Assembly (NCBI RefSeq): GCF_004522175.1 | Contig: NZ_SDEB01000011.1 | Location: 62,001-126,000, forward strand | Reading direction: 5' to 3' | Length of the DNA stretch: 64,000 bases | Source of the DNA: Paracoccus ravus | GTDB taxonomy: Bacteria; Pseudomonadota; Alphaproteobacteria; Rhodobacterales; Rhodobacteraceae | In this document: positions 45,692 to 54,103 of the stretch, piece by piece | Layout of the letters: each line of letters opens with the position of its first letter | Position numbering within the stretch: position 1 is the stretch's first letter | Made by a program: the position numbers and the translations under genes | Notes under the pieces: generated by a model | The model's database searches: none | Told to the model about the DNA's origin: nothing | What the model saw: the letters and a program-made list of their open reading frames with translations, nothing else

Positions 45692-46131
45692 GCGCTGCCC
45701 TCGGTCTGAGCCGCTTCTGCGGCTTGCCTGACGCGCATCTCGGCCAGTTTCAGCAGTTTTGCCTCATGCCGGATGACTTGCTGCAGGATGCGGGTGGCGG
45801 CGTAGAACTCGGCCTGCTCGACCAGCGCCTGCACGCGGTCCAGATCCGCGCCATGGCTGATCGCCATTGCAGACCGCAACTCGGCGGTGCGGGCGGTGAT
45901 CTCGGGAAGCATCTCTGCGCGATGGCGGGTGCTGACCAGCGCGATCTGGATCAGGTAGCACAGCCGCTTGACCGGCGTGTCGGCGGTTTCGGCATCGAGC
46001 ATCTCGGAGCCACGCAGGACATCGGCGCGGTTCTCAAGCTCGATCTCAAGCCGATGCGCGCCGGTATTTCGCAAAATGCAGCCGTTCAGGACCAGACGCT
46101 CGCCCGGCGCGACCTTGAGCTTCAGCCCCAT
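45688..46131 (-). CDS. flbT: Flagellin-mRNA regulator FlbT
   Basis: The ATG at 46131 (MGLKLKVAPGERLVLNGCIL) gives the usual FlbT start and a 147-aa length. FlbT couples flagellin translation to assembly by acting on the flagellin mRNA leader. The gene directly follows flaF and lies downstream of the flagellin gene. Confidence 0.92.
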   Translation of the reverse strand: MGLKLKVAPGERLVLNGCILRNTGAHRLEIELENRADVLRGSEMLDAETADTPVKRLCYLIQIALVSTRHRAEMLPEITARTAELRSAMAISHGADLDRVQALVEQAEFYAATRILQQVIRHEAKLLKLAEMRVRQAAEAAQTEGSA

Positions 46132-46132
46132 G

Positions 46133-46528
46133 TCAGGCCGCCTGCTGTTGCAGCCCGGCCAATCCCGCGATGATCGAGGCATTGATATCGACCAGCGTCC
46201 CGACAGAGCCTTTCCCGGCCAGCACCGAGGCGACCTGGCGTTCGACAAAAAGCGACAGGTTGATCAGGTTGGCCCGCAGGTTTTCGGGCAATTGATTGCC
46301 CGGAGAAATCAGGTCCAGGCGCAGGGCCGTCCAGAATTTGAGGTTTCGCGTCAAGGCGCTGCGCAGGCTGCCGGACAGAATGGCGAGCTTTTCTGCATTC
46401 GAGTTTGCCCTGTCGAACCCGTCGCGATGAGCGGTCAGCTCGGCATTGATCTCTGCCAGGATGCGCCGCTCGATCGCGCGCGGGGTTTCGGTATGCTTGA
46501 TCGTCTGGCGATATGCGGAGAGAGACAT
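46133..46528 (-). CDS. flaF: Flagellin regulator FlaF
   Basis: This 131-aa helical protein has the FlaF start (MSLSAYRQTIKHTETPRAIE) and NLKFWTALRLDLISPGNQLP. FlaF promotes flagellin synthesis and works opposite to FlbT. The two genes are separated by one base. Confidence 0.92.
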   Translation of the reverse strand: MSLSAYRQTIKHTETPRAIERRILAEINAELTAHRDGFDRANSNAEKLAILSGSLRSALTRNLKFWTALRLDLISPGNQLPENLRANLINLSLFVERQVASVLAGKGSVGTLVDINASIIAGLAGLQQQAA

Positions 46529-46561
46529 GCCATTCCTCGTTTCTGCAACAAAACCGATGGC

Positions 46562-46585
46562 AGGGCCGCCCAGTCAGGCGGCCCT
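46562..46585 (-). terminator. Flagellin-gene terminator hairpin
   Basis: A perfect 9-bp stem (AGGGCCGCC / GGCGGCCCT) with a 6-base loop follows the flagellin stop by 15 bases on the minus strand. A TTTTGTT stretch follows about 10 bases later. It separates the highly expressed flagellin from flaF-flbT. Confidence 0.75.
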
Positions 46586-46600
46586 CCGGTCAGTAATTTC

Positions 46601-47545
46601 TTACTGGAACAGCGACATGATGCTGGACGGACCCTGGTTGGCGATCGACAGCGCCTGCGTCGCCAGCTGTTGCTGGGTTTGCAGAGCGGTCAAACGCGCA
46701 GCTTCCTCTTCCATATTGGCATCGATCATCGAGCCCACACCGGCGTCGATATTGTCCACCAGCTTGGTCAGGAACTCCTGCTGGTTCGAGACCGAGGTTT
46801 CCGATTGGCCAAGCTTGGTGGCAATGTCAGTCACCGCTTTCAAGGTCGTTTCGGTAGCCTGCAATGCGCCAGCAAGGAAGGTTGCATTGTCCGCTGCGAC
46901 ATCGGTGTCACCATTGGTGACCAGGCTGGTTGCGATGGTTTTGAAATCGGTGACCAGGGACGCCATGTCATAAGTTCCGACGGTAATGTCGGTCGTGGCA
47001 TAGGTCCCACCGGTGCGGCTGATCCCCGTCACCACACTGCGATCGTTCCCGACCTCGGTATTGGCGTTGCTGGCCCCGGTCAGCACACCTGCGGTCGTGA
47101 TCGCGCTGCCCGAGACATCGCCGGTGCCGTAGGTAGAAGCGCCCAGCATATCGTCGCCGTTGAAGGTCGACTGGCTCAGCGTCGTTTCCATCTGCTTGAC
47201 CAGTTCGTCGAGGTCCGCCTTGATTTCAGCCAGACCACCCTTGGTGCCTTGCGCAAACGAGACTTTTTCCAGGAATTGGGTGGCCAGATCCTGAATGCTC
47301 TCCGACCCCAGACGCGCGGTCGAGATCGAGTTCTTGGTCAGCGTCAGCCCCTCATTGATCGAGGCATAGGCCGAGGAATCGCCCTTCATGGTTTCCGAGA
47401 TCTGGAAATAAGCGGCGTTATCCGCGGCGCTCTCGACCTTCAGACCGGTCGAAATGCGGTTCTGCGTGGTGGCGAGGTTCTTGTTGACGTTCCGCAGCGT
47501 GCTGAGAGCATTCATCGCGGAGGAGTTGGTGATAAGCGAGGTCAT
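46601..47545 (-). CDS. fliC: Flagellin
   Basis: This 314-aa protein has conserved D0/D1 ends: N-terminal SSAMNALSTLRNVNKNLATT with QNRISTGLKVESAADNAAYF, and C-terminal ARLTALQTQQQLATQALSIA with SIMSLFQ. A variable Thr/Gly/Asp-rich middle (about 140-205) separates them. It is the only flagellin gene in the window and has its own leader and terminator. Confidence 0.95.
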   Translation of the reverse strand: MTSLITNSSAMNALSTLRNVNKNLATTQNRISTGLKVESAADNAAYFQISETMKGDSSAYASINEGLTLTKNSISTARLGSESIQDLATQFLEKVSFAQGTKGGLAEIKADLDELVKQMETTLSQSTFNGDDMLGASTYGTGDVSGSAITTAGVLTGASNANTEVGNDRSVVTGISRTGGTYATTDITVGTYDMASLVTDFKTIATSLVTNGDTDVAADNATFLAGALQATETTLKAVTDIATKLGQSETSVSNQQEFLTKLVDNIDAGVGSMIDANMEEEAARLTALQTQQQLATQALSIANQGPSSIMSLFQ

Positions 47546-47577
47546 TCTGATCTGTCCCTATCAAATGCTGTAACGGA

Positions 47578-47614
47578 CTTCGATTCTCGAAGCCTCACGG
47601 CCTTCTGTGCCGTG
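47578..47614 (-). promoter_or_regulatory. Two tandem hairpins in the flagellin mRNA leader
   Basis: On the minus strand, upstream of the flagellin start, CACGGC-N7-GCCGTG (47614-47596) is followed by CTTCGA-GAA-TCGAAG (47592-47578). Both are perfect 6-bp stems, ending 33 bases before the start codon. They are candidates for FlbT-dependent control of translation or mRNA decay. Confidence 0.55.
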
Positions 47615-47667
47615 CAACCCCAGTAAGAACCAAGGGCGTCAATTTCGCGTTCAGGTTTTTGAGAAAC

Positions 47668-48180
47668 TCATAGTTTCTGGCCGGTTGCGTTGGGTCTTGG
47701 CCCCATTCCGGGGCGGCGCTGGCCGGATTTGTCATAGATCCCGTCCAGGCTTTGCCGTCGCCGGATATGGTCGATCTCGGACAGGATGGATCGTGACGCC
47801 GCTGCCATCGCCGAAAGCAATTCCCCGTTGCGGCGCAGGTTCTCGGCAAGCTGGCGCAGCAGTTCCCGCAGCCGGGTCAGTTCGGGGACGTCCTCCTTGA
47901 GAAACGGCTCGATGACCGGCTGTTTCAGCGTCAGTTCCCTGAGCAGGCCAGACTTGGCCTCGTAGCATTCTGCGACCCGCAGCACATTCCCCGATGCCAG
48001 CCCATCATTCTCAAGATTGAGCAGCCGGATCGTGTCTTCGACCAGTTTCTCGAAATCGGAAATGTTCTGAAGATCGTCCGAGGTAAAGGCGGGATGCGCG
48101 CCTTCGCTTCGGCGGCGGCGGCGCTCGCCCAGACGCTGGCCCAGACGCGAAATCGCGGAAGAGGCGGTGATACCGGTCAT
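47668..48180 (-). CDS. FlgN-like flagellar chaperone candidate
   Basis: This 170-aa protein is mostly helical: a basic N-terminus with RRRRR, then long amphipathic helices (FEKLVEDTIRLLNLENDGLA, LTRLRELLRQLAENLRRNGE). The size and helical layout resemble FlgN, the chaperone for FlgK and FlgL. Its start overlaps the flgJ stop by 4 bases, which ties it to the flgI-flgJ operon. Homology is suggested, not proven. Confidence 0.6.
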   Translation of the reverse strand: MTGITASSAISRLGQRLGERRRRRSEGAHPAFTSDDLQNISDFEKLVEDTIRLLNLENDGLASGNVLRVAECYEAKSGLLRELTLKQPVIEPFLKEDVPELTRLRELLRQLAENLRRNGELLSAMAAASRSILSEIDHIRRRQSLDGIYDKSGQRRPGMGPRPNATGQKL

Positions 48181-48473
48181 TTGCGATAGGCCCGCATGGC
48201 CTTTTCGACCGAGGCCGCAATGCCGACGCCGCCCGCCTCGGCCATGGCCTTGCCGATCTCATTTCCAAGCAGGCTGCGGAACACCTCTTCGCCATGCCCG
48301 CCGCTCATGGTGCTGGGCATCGTGTCCTTCATCATGTCATTGACGAAAAGCCCCAGAAACATCGCCTCGAAATCCCTTGCCACGCGCGCGACGTCATCCG
48401 ATGCGTTTTCCGCCCGAGGCATGGCGGCAGGTTCGGCGGCGGCGGATAGGACCGGAGCAGTCACGGGCGTCAT
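48177..48473 (-). CDS. flgJ: Rod-capping protein FlgJ (rod-binding domain only)
   Basis: This 98-aa protein consists only of the FlgJ N-terminal domain (VARDFEAMFLGLFVNDMMKD, then GNEIGKAMAEAGGVGIA). The muramidase half known from enterobacteria is absent and is probably supplied by the separate transglycosylase SltF. It overlaps flgI by one base. Confidence 0.88.
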   Translation of the reverse strand: MTPVTAPVLSAAAEPAAMPRAENASDDVARVARDFEAMFLGLFVNDMMKDTMPSTMSGGHGEEVFRSLLGNEIGKAMAEAGGVGIAASVEKAMRAYRK

Positions 48474-49642
48474 CAGATGATCTCCAATTCGGCATGAAGC
48501 GCACCGGCGGCCTTGATGGCCTGCAAAATCGAGATGGTTTCTTGCGCGCCAATGCCGATCGCGTTCAAGCCATCCACCAGATCCCGCAGGCTGACCTGCC
48601 CGTCGATCACCGCAAAGCCGGAATTATGCTTGGTCACCCTGATCTGGGTTTCCGGCACGACGATGCTTTCCCCAATCGAGAAGCTGGCCGGCTGGGCGAT
48701 CTGCGCCGTCTCGTTCACGGCCACAGTCAACCCGCCCTGGCTGATCGCCACTTCCGAGATCCGGACATCCGCCCCGATCACGATCGTGCCCGATTTGGCG
48801 TCGATGACCACTTTTGCCGTGCTGTCCGGGGTCACGGTGAGCTGTTCGATCCTTGCCATGGCATTGGCGACGGAAACGCCCCTGCCGATCGTGACCTCGA
48901 CCGTCGCCGGATCCAGCATCTGCCCCGTTCCGATGCCGCTGCCCTGGACACGCGCGGCGATCCGGCTGGCCGTCGTCGCGTCCGGATTGCGCAGGGACAG
49001 ACGAAAACTGCCAAGCGAATTCAGCGCGAAATCAATCTCGCGCTCGACCGTCGCCCCATTGGCGATCTGGGCAACCGTCGGCACGCCTTCGGTAATCGAG
49101 GCCGCGCGGCCCTGCGCGGAATATCCCCCGACCGAGACCGGCCCCTGCGCGACGGCATAGACCTCGCCATCGGCCGCCGACAGGGGCGTGACCAGCAAGG
49201 TGCCCCCTCTGAGCGATGTCGCATCGCCCAGAGACGAGACGACGACATCCACCGGCGCGCCAAGACGCGCGAATGGCGGAAGTTTGGCGGTGACCATGAC
49301 GGCGGCGGTGTTCGTGGTCTTGAGCTTCTCTTCGTCCAGATTGCCGACACCCAGACGACCCAGCATTCCCTCGATCGATTCTCGGGTAAAGGCAGAGTTG
49401 CGCAGCGCGTCCCCCGTGCCATGCAGCCCGACGACAAGCCCATATCCGATCAGTTCATTCTCGCGCACCCCCTCGAAGGTGACGATGTCCTTGATCCGGA
49501 CGGCACCGGGGCCGCCGGGTTCAGCGACGCCACCGACATCTCCGAGATCGCCCATCATGCTCGGCGGCCCATCCGCCAGCGCGGTACAGGACAGGGCCAG
49601 CAGAACGCCAAGGATGCCGAACGGCTTTGATGGCAAGAGCAA
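48473..49642 (-). CDS. flgI: Flagellar P-ring protein FlgI
   Basis: No ATG lies near the expected start. A TTG at 49642 is preceded 4-5 bases upstream by AGGAGGGG, an excellent ribosome site, and gives a 389-aa protein with a signal peptide (PFGILGVLLALSCTALADG). The conserved RIKDIVTFEGVRENELIGYG block begins the mature part. FlgI forms the periplasmic P ring around the rod. Confidence 0.92.
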   Translation of the reverse strand: MLLPSKPFGILGVLLALSCTALADGPPSMMGDLGDVGGVAEPGGPGAVRIKDIVTFEGVRENELIGYGLVVGLHGTGDALRNSAFTRESIEGMLGRLGVGNLDEEKLKTTNTAAVMVTAKLPPFARLGAPVDVVVSSLGDATSLRGGTLLVTPLSAADGEVYAVAQGPVSVGGYSAQGRAASITEGVPTVAQIANGATVEREIDFALNSLGSFRLSLRNPDATTASRIAARVQGSGIGTGQMLDPATVEVTIGRGVSVANAMARIEQLTVTPDSTAKVVIDAKSGTIVIGADVRISEVAISQGGLTVAVNETAQIAQPASFSIGESIVVPETQIRVTKHNSGFAVIDGQVSLRDLVDGLNAIGIGAQETISILQAIKAAGALHAELEII

Positions 49643-49658
49643 GGGCCCCTCCTGATTG

Positions 49659-49676
49659 TTTGCGAAAATTCTTTGC
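49659..49676 (+). promoter_or_regulatory. Recurrent flagellar intergenic element, copy 4
   Basis: TTTGCGAAAATTCTTTGC lies in the flgI/ftcR divergent gap. It contains a TTTGC-N8-TTTGC direct repeat, a spacing typical for OmpR-type dimers. It ends 101 bases before the regulator start and begins 16 bases upstream of flgI. Confidence 0.5.
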
Positions 49677-49777
49677 AACCCTAGCAGTGGCATTTTCCGA
49701 TTTCTAGCTCACGAAGCTATTGCCCGCCCTCGATCAACATGAATAAATTCGGTATGCGAAAAACGACGAGGATCTCC

Positions 49778-50542
49778 ATGCGCATGCTGTTTCATGGCCT
49801 CCCGACAGTCAATTCCGAACGCGCCATATGTGCCATCGAGGCGGCAGGAGGCCAGGTCAAGAGATTGCCGCTGGGCTCGGTCATCGGCGCGCCGGAAGAC
49901 AGCATGATCAGCAGCCAGAGCACGCCTCTTCTGCTGGGAGGAGAGGACGATCTTGCGCCGGTGATCGGGCGGCTGCGCGCGACCGGCGCGACCTGTCCCA
50001 TTCTGGTCCTGCCGTCCAAAGGCGGTTCCTCCGAAATGGCCGGGCTTCTGGATGCAGGGGCCGATGACGTGCTGCGTCCGCCCTATCTCGGCATCGAGAT
50101 CATTGCGAAAATCCGATCTGTCCTGCGGCGCTGCCTGGGGACGGCGCATCCCCGGATCACCATCGGGGTCTTGCAGGTGCCGCTGAACGGCGACCGGATC
50201 ACGCTGGGCGGGACGGTTCTGACCCTTTCGGCACGGGAGCAGGATATCCTGCAGCTTCTTGCCTCGGCCTATCCCCGCATGATCACCAAGACCGCGATCT
50301 ACGATTCCCTTTATGCGCTTGCCCCCAGCCCGCCGCATATCAAGGTCATCGATTCCCATCTGCACAATCTGCGGCGCAAGCTGGCACAAGCCGATCCCCA
50401 GGGCCGGAACTTCATCGAAACCTCGGTCGGGATCGGCTATCGGCTGATCCAGAACCAAAACCAGAAGGCGGCGCACAGCGCCGCCCCGGCCCATTCCAGC
50501 AGGGCGGTCGATCTGGCCCTAGATGAAGTTCAGGAAGCTTAG
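49778..50542 (+). CDS. ftcR: FtcR/Rem-like flagellar transcription regulator (OmpR type)
   Basis: I chose the ATG at 49778, preceded by GAGGA; ATGs at 49739 and 49754 are alternatives. The 254-aa product has a receiver-like domain (1-115) lacking the acidic pocket, the phospho-accepting aspartate and the switch lysine (DDVLRPPYL), and a winged-helix domain (about 130-225; LTLSAREQDILQLLASAYPR, then VIDSHLHNLRRKL). FtcR of Brucella and Rem of Sinorhizobium activate flagellar genes without phosphorylation. The gene lies in the flagellar cluster and overlaps flgL tail-to-tail by 24 bases. Confidence 0.75.
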   Translation: MRMLFHGLPTVNSERAICAIEAAGGQVKRLPLGSVIGAPEDSMISSQSTPLLLGGEDDLAPVIGRLRATGATCPILVLPSKGGSSEMAGLLDAGADDVLRPPYLGIEIIAKIRSVLRRCLGTAHPRITIGVLQVPLNGDRITLGGTVLTLSAREQDILQLLASAYPRMITKTAIYDSLYALAPSPPHIKVIDSHLHNLRRKLAQADPQGRNFIETSVGIGYRLIQNQNQKAAHSAAPAHSSRAVDLALDEVQEA

Positions 50543-51421
50543 CTGCGACATTCGGGCGGTCACCTCATAGGTGCTCTGCAACTGGACCGATAATCCCTCA
50601 AGGCGGACCGCGGCCTCTTCGGCATCGACCCCCTCGATGTCGAGTATGGCATTGCTGAAGATCTTGGTCATTTCCTCCTGCGCCGAGATCTTGGAGGAGA
50701 CCCGCGCCTGAGCATTGCCCAACTCGGCCTGAATCGCGGTGATATCGATCGTCGACTGACCAAGCGCGGCGACAAGGTCGTCACGAAACGCATTGAAGCC
50801 CGCGTGATCCATGGCGTCCAGGTCGGCGTTGACCACGTGGCTCAACTTCGTCAGCAGACTAGCGATCCCCGGTTCATTGGCGCGAATGCCGTAGCTCAGC
50901 TCGGTCGTATCATCGAGCCGCGCAGTCATGTCCTTGCCATCGCCGAGATAGGTGACAGTAAGCTGGCCGGCCTCATCCGTGCCGATAGACAGGGGCGTCT
51001 TGTTCGTCGAGGTGCCTGCGAAAAGACTTTCGCCGTCATAGGCGGCATTCAACTGCGCGACGATCCTGTCGATCGCATCGCGCGCGGACAGCTTGAGCGT
51101 ATCCCGGTTCATCGCGGCAATGTCTCCGGCCGCAGCAAGGGTCAGGAATTCGCTGGCGGCGTTCTGCACCTCGCCCAGCACATCCGCCGCAACGCTGAGC
51201 TTGCTGGCCAGCCTGCCATTCGACACGAGATAAGCGTCGTTTGCCGACATCGCCGCGCGAAGCTGCAGCGATTTCGAGGCCGAGCCACCGGAATTCGCGA
51301 AGACATCCTGCTTCAGGCCCGTCGCCAATTCTTTCGTCGCCTGATCCAATTGCTGTTTCTGACGCGAGATCAATTGCCGCAGCGTATCGGTCTGCTGATA
51401 GGTCGAGATCGTTCTAATCAT
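50519..51421 (-). CDS. flgL: Hook-filament junction protein FlgL
   Basis: This 300-aa protein has flagellin-like ends (LISRQKQQLDQATKELATGL; LQSTYEVTARMSQLSFLNFI) and a short middle. It is the last gene of the minus-strand operon 762-aa gene-flgE-flgK-flgL. Confidence 0.93.
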   Translation of the reverse strand: MIRTISTYQQTDTLRQLISRQKQQLDQATKELATGLKQDVFANSGGSASKSLQLRAAMSANDAYLVSNGRLASKLSVAADVLGEVQNAASEFLTLAAAGDIAAMNRDTLKLSARDAIDRIVAQLNAAYDGESLFAGTSTNKTPLSIGTDEAGQLTVTYLGDGKDMTARLDDTTELSYGIRANEPGIASLLTKLSHVVNADLDAMDHAGFNAFRDDLVAALGQSTIDITAIQAELGNAQARVSSKISAQEEMTKIFSNAILDIEGVDAEEAAVRLEGLSVQLQSTYEVTARMSQLSFLNFI

Positions 51422-51435
51422 GGTGTCATACTCTC

Positions 51436-52770
51436 TCAGACGGCCTGAAGCAGGGAATCGAGCATCTCGGTGACGCTGCTCAGGACCTTGGCATTGGCGG
51501 CATAGCTTTGTTCGACCAGCAAAAGCCTTTGCAGTTCGTCATCGACATTGACGCCCTGAAGGTTTTCTCGCGAGGCACTGATCGTCGCCGCCGTGGTCGA
51601 GGTCAAAGTCACCGCGGCGTCCTTGTCGGCGCGTAGCTGCTGCTGACCGGCGACGATCGTCGCAACCATCTCGGTCAAGCTGGCGCTTCCGCCCTGTGGC
51701 GTGCTGAAAACCCCCAGCATGGCATTGACGATCGAACCGTCGCCCGGGGCAAGATCGCCGCCGCCGCTCTGCAAAAGGCCCGCATCCCCGCCTGCGCTGG
51801 GATCCACTGCCGGATTGACCGCCAGTTTCCCTGCCGCCTCGATGAACAGCCCGGCATCATTGCCAAGCGGAGCCGCCTGCGCAAAGCCATCGACCAGCGC
51901 GTCCTTGATGCCCTGCAATTCGCCGTTCCATGACGGAAGGGTTCCATTGCGCAACTCAAACAATCCGGCCAGAGAGCCTGCGGTAAAGGAACGGCTGCTG
52001 TTGCCCGGCGTCATGTCGTTTTGGCCGGCGCGCAACCTGCCTGTCCCAGGGTCATAGGTGACATCATGGACGGAACTCGCGCTCACCAATTCGACCCCGC
52101 CTCCGGTCAGGACGGTGACGATGCCCTGATTGTCCGTGACGGTCTGGATATCGACATATCCCGCGACTGTCTGGAGCAATTGATCCATCTGGTCCTGATA
52201 TTGGCTCACCAGATCGCTGCCCGCGCCGCCGGCCGTGATCTTCTTGTTGAGCGCAGCAATATCATAAAGCGCGGTGTTCAGTTCGGCGACATCGTAGCGG
52301 ATATTCATCTCGACCTCGCCGCCGATGGACGAGAGCGTGTCCGACAGGCTGTTGAGATTCGAGGCCATGTTGCGCGCCGCCGAAATCACCGCGAGCTGCG
52401 CAGAACGGTCCGAAACGCCGCCGGAAAGCGTGATCAGCGCCTCCTTCAGGCTCGCGAGCGAGGCGACGGGCGATGTTTCGTCATCGGGCTGGCCAAGAAA
52501 ATCGGTATAGGCCTTCATCCCGTCCGCCACCGTCTCGAGCGCGGCCAGCTTCGAGATATTGGCCCGGTCCAGCCGGTTCAGCATGCTGTCCACCTGACGA
52601 TCGATGGTGGCGACATAGACGCCGCCCCCTGCAGTCGTCATCAGATTTGCCGATTTGCGCGTATAGCCGCTGGTAGAGGCATTCGCGATGTTGCGCGCGA
52701 CCAGCTCGGCCTGGATCGAGGTGGTGGTCAGGCCGGATTTCGCGGCGCCAATTGCACTGCTCAGACTCAT
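51436..52770 (-). CDS. flgK: Hook-filament junction protein FlgK
   Basis: This 444-aa protein has the rod/hook N-terminal motif (QAELVARNIANASTSGYTRK) and a matching C-terminal helix (LQRLLLVEQSYAANAKVLSS). It is shorter than enterobacterial FlgK, as is common in alphaproteobacteria. Confidence 0.93.
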   Translation of the reverse strand: MSLSSAIGAAKSGLTTTSIQAELVARNIANASTSGYTRKSANLMTTAGGGVYVATIDRQVDSMLNRLDRANISKLAALETVADGMKAYTDFLGQPDDETSPVASLASLKEALITLSGGVSDRSAQLAVISAARNMASNLNSLSDTLSSIGGEVEMNIRYDVAELNTALYDIAALNKKITAGGAGSDLVSQYQDQMDQLLQTVAGYVDIQTVTDNQGIVTVLTGGGVELVSASSVHDVTYDPGTGRLRAGQNDMTPGNSSRSFTAGSLAGLFELRNGTLPSWNGELQGIKDALVDGFAQAAPLGNDAGLFIEAAGKLAVNPAVDPSAGGDAGLLQSGGGDLAPGDGSIVNAMLGVFSTPQGGSASLTEMVATIVAGQQQLRADKDAAVTLTSTTAATISASRENLQGVNVDDELQRLLLVEQSYAANAKVLSSVTEMLDSLLQAV

Positions 52771-52779
52771 GATGGCGCT

Positions 52780-54066
52780 CTATCGCTTGAGATTGGTCGT
52801 TTCCTGCAGCATTTCATCTGCTGTGGTGATGATCTTGGCATTCGCGGCATAGGCGCGCTGGACCTGGATCAGGTCGGTCATCTCTTGGGCGATATCGACA
52901 TTGGCATCCTCGAGGGCGCTGCTGATGATGGAACCGGCCGCCCCGGTCCCCGAGGTATTCAGGACAAGACCTCCACTTTCGAGGGTCAGCGAATAGGCGT
53001 TGCCGTCGATCTGGCGCAAGCCGTCGGGATTCGCGACGGTCGCGACCGGGATCGTGTAGATCGCGCGCCTGTCCCCATTCTCGAAGATTCCCCATAGCGT
53101 CCCGGCATCGTCGAACTCGGTGCTTGCCATGCGCGTGGCTTCGCTGCCATCGACCGAAAATGCCTGTGGCGTGTAATCGCCGTCGAATTGCGTGATGCCG
53201 TCGTAACCGCCGACAGTGCCAAGGCTGATCGTCAAGGTTTGCGGCTCGGTCCCATTGTTTATCGTCAATGTGACCGTCCCATCCTCAGAGAGGGCAAAGC
53301 CCGCATTGGCATCCGGGGCGCTGCTGCTGACAAAGCTCTTGGGAGCGCCGGGCGTCGCACCGGAATCGAAAAAGGTGACATCGACGGTCCCGTAGGTCGT
53401 GCCGTCTTCTCCGCTGATCGTGACACTCCATAAATTCGCCGTGTCAGCCGATGCGGCCCAGCTGAAGGTCAGCTGCTCGGCACCGCCCAGGGCATTGTAA
53501 TATTTCATGGTCGAGTTGAAGGCGGCCGTCTCCTCGCCGGTCCCGGTTTCCGAGGCCGGCAGGTTTCCACTCAAGCTGCCTGACGAAGAGGCGGCTGCGG
53601 TGCTTCCGTTCTGGGTGACATTGACGGTGCTGAGCGAGCCTGTCGAGGTATAATCGACCGTGCCCAGGCTGCCGTCCGAATTCGGCGTGAATCCCGCCAG
53701 ATAATAGCCCGCCGCATTGCGGAGATTGCCGTTTTCGTCCGGGCTGAAACTGCCCGAGCGGGTCAGGAAATAATTGGATGCATTCGGATCATTGGGCGTC
53801 TTCGAGACCATGAAGAAGCCCCCGCCCGATATCGCCAGATCCGTGGCCGAGGAGGTCGCGCTGACATTGCCCTGCAATGCGACATTCGAGCCGTCGACCG
53901 TTCGGACGCTCGAACTGCTCCCGGTCGCCACCGTCACCATGTCCACGAAGCTGCGCTTGTATCCGACCGTGCTGGCATTCGCGATATTTGACGAGATCTT
54001 GCCGACCGAGGCCGCGTTGCTGGTCAGCCCGGCAACAGCCGCCTGCATGGCGCTGGAAATTGACAT
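52780..54066 (-). CDS. flgE: Flagellar hook protein FlgE
   Basis: This 428-aa protein has the N-terminal motif (GKISSNIANASTVGYKRSFV), the DLAISGGGFFMV segment and the C-terminal EMTDLIQVQRAYAANAKIIT helix. The middle is Ser/Thr/Gly-rich. A weak copy of the recurrent element (TATGAAAAATCTT, 54080-54092) lies 14 bases upstream of the start. Confidence 0.94.
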   Translation of the reverse strand: MSISSAMQAAVAGLTSNAASVGKISSNIANASTVGYKRSFVDMVTVATGSSSSVRTVDGSNVALQGNVSATSSATDLAISGGGFFMVSKTPNDPNASNYFLTRSGSFSPDENGNLRNAAGYYLAGFTPNSDGSLGTVDYTSTGSLSTVNVTQNGSTAAASSSGSLSGNLPASETGTGEETAAFNSTMKYYNALGGAEQLTFSWAASADTANLWSVTISGEDGTTYGTVDVTFFDSGATPGAPKSFVSSSAPDANAGFALSEDGTVTLTINNGTEPQTLTISLGTVGGYDGITQFDGDYTPQAFSVDGSEATRMASTEFDDAGTLWGIFENGDRRAIYTIPVATVANPDGLRQIDGNAYSLTLESGGLVLNTSGTGAAGSIISSALEDANVDIAQEMTDLIQVQRAYAANAKIITTADEMLQETTNLKR

Positions 54067-54103
54067 GACGAAATCCCCCTATGAAAAATCTTGGCCATCC
54101 GGC

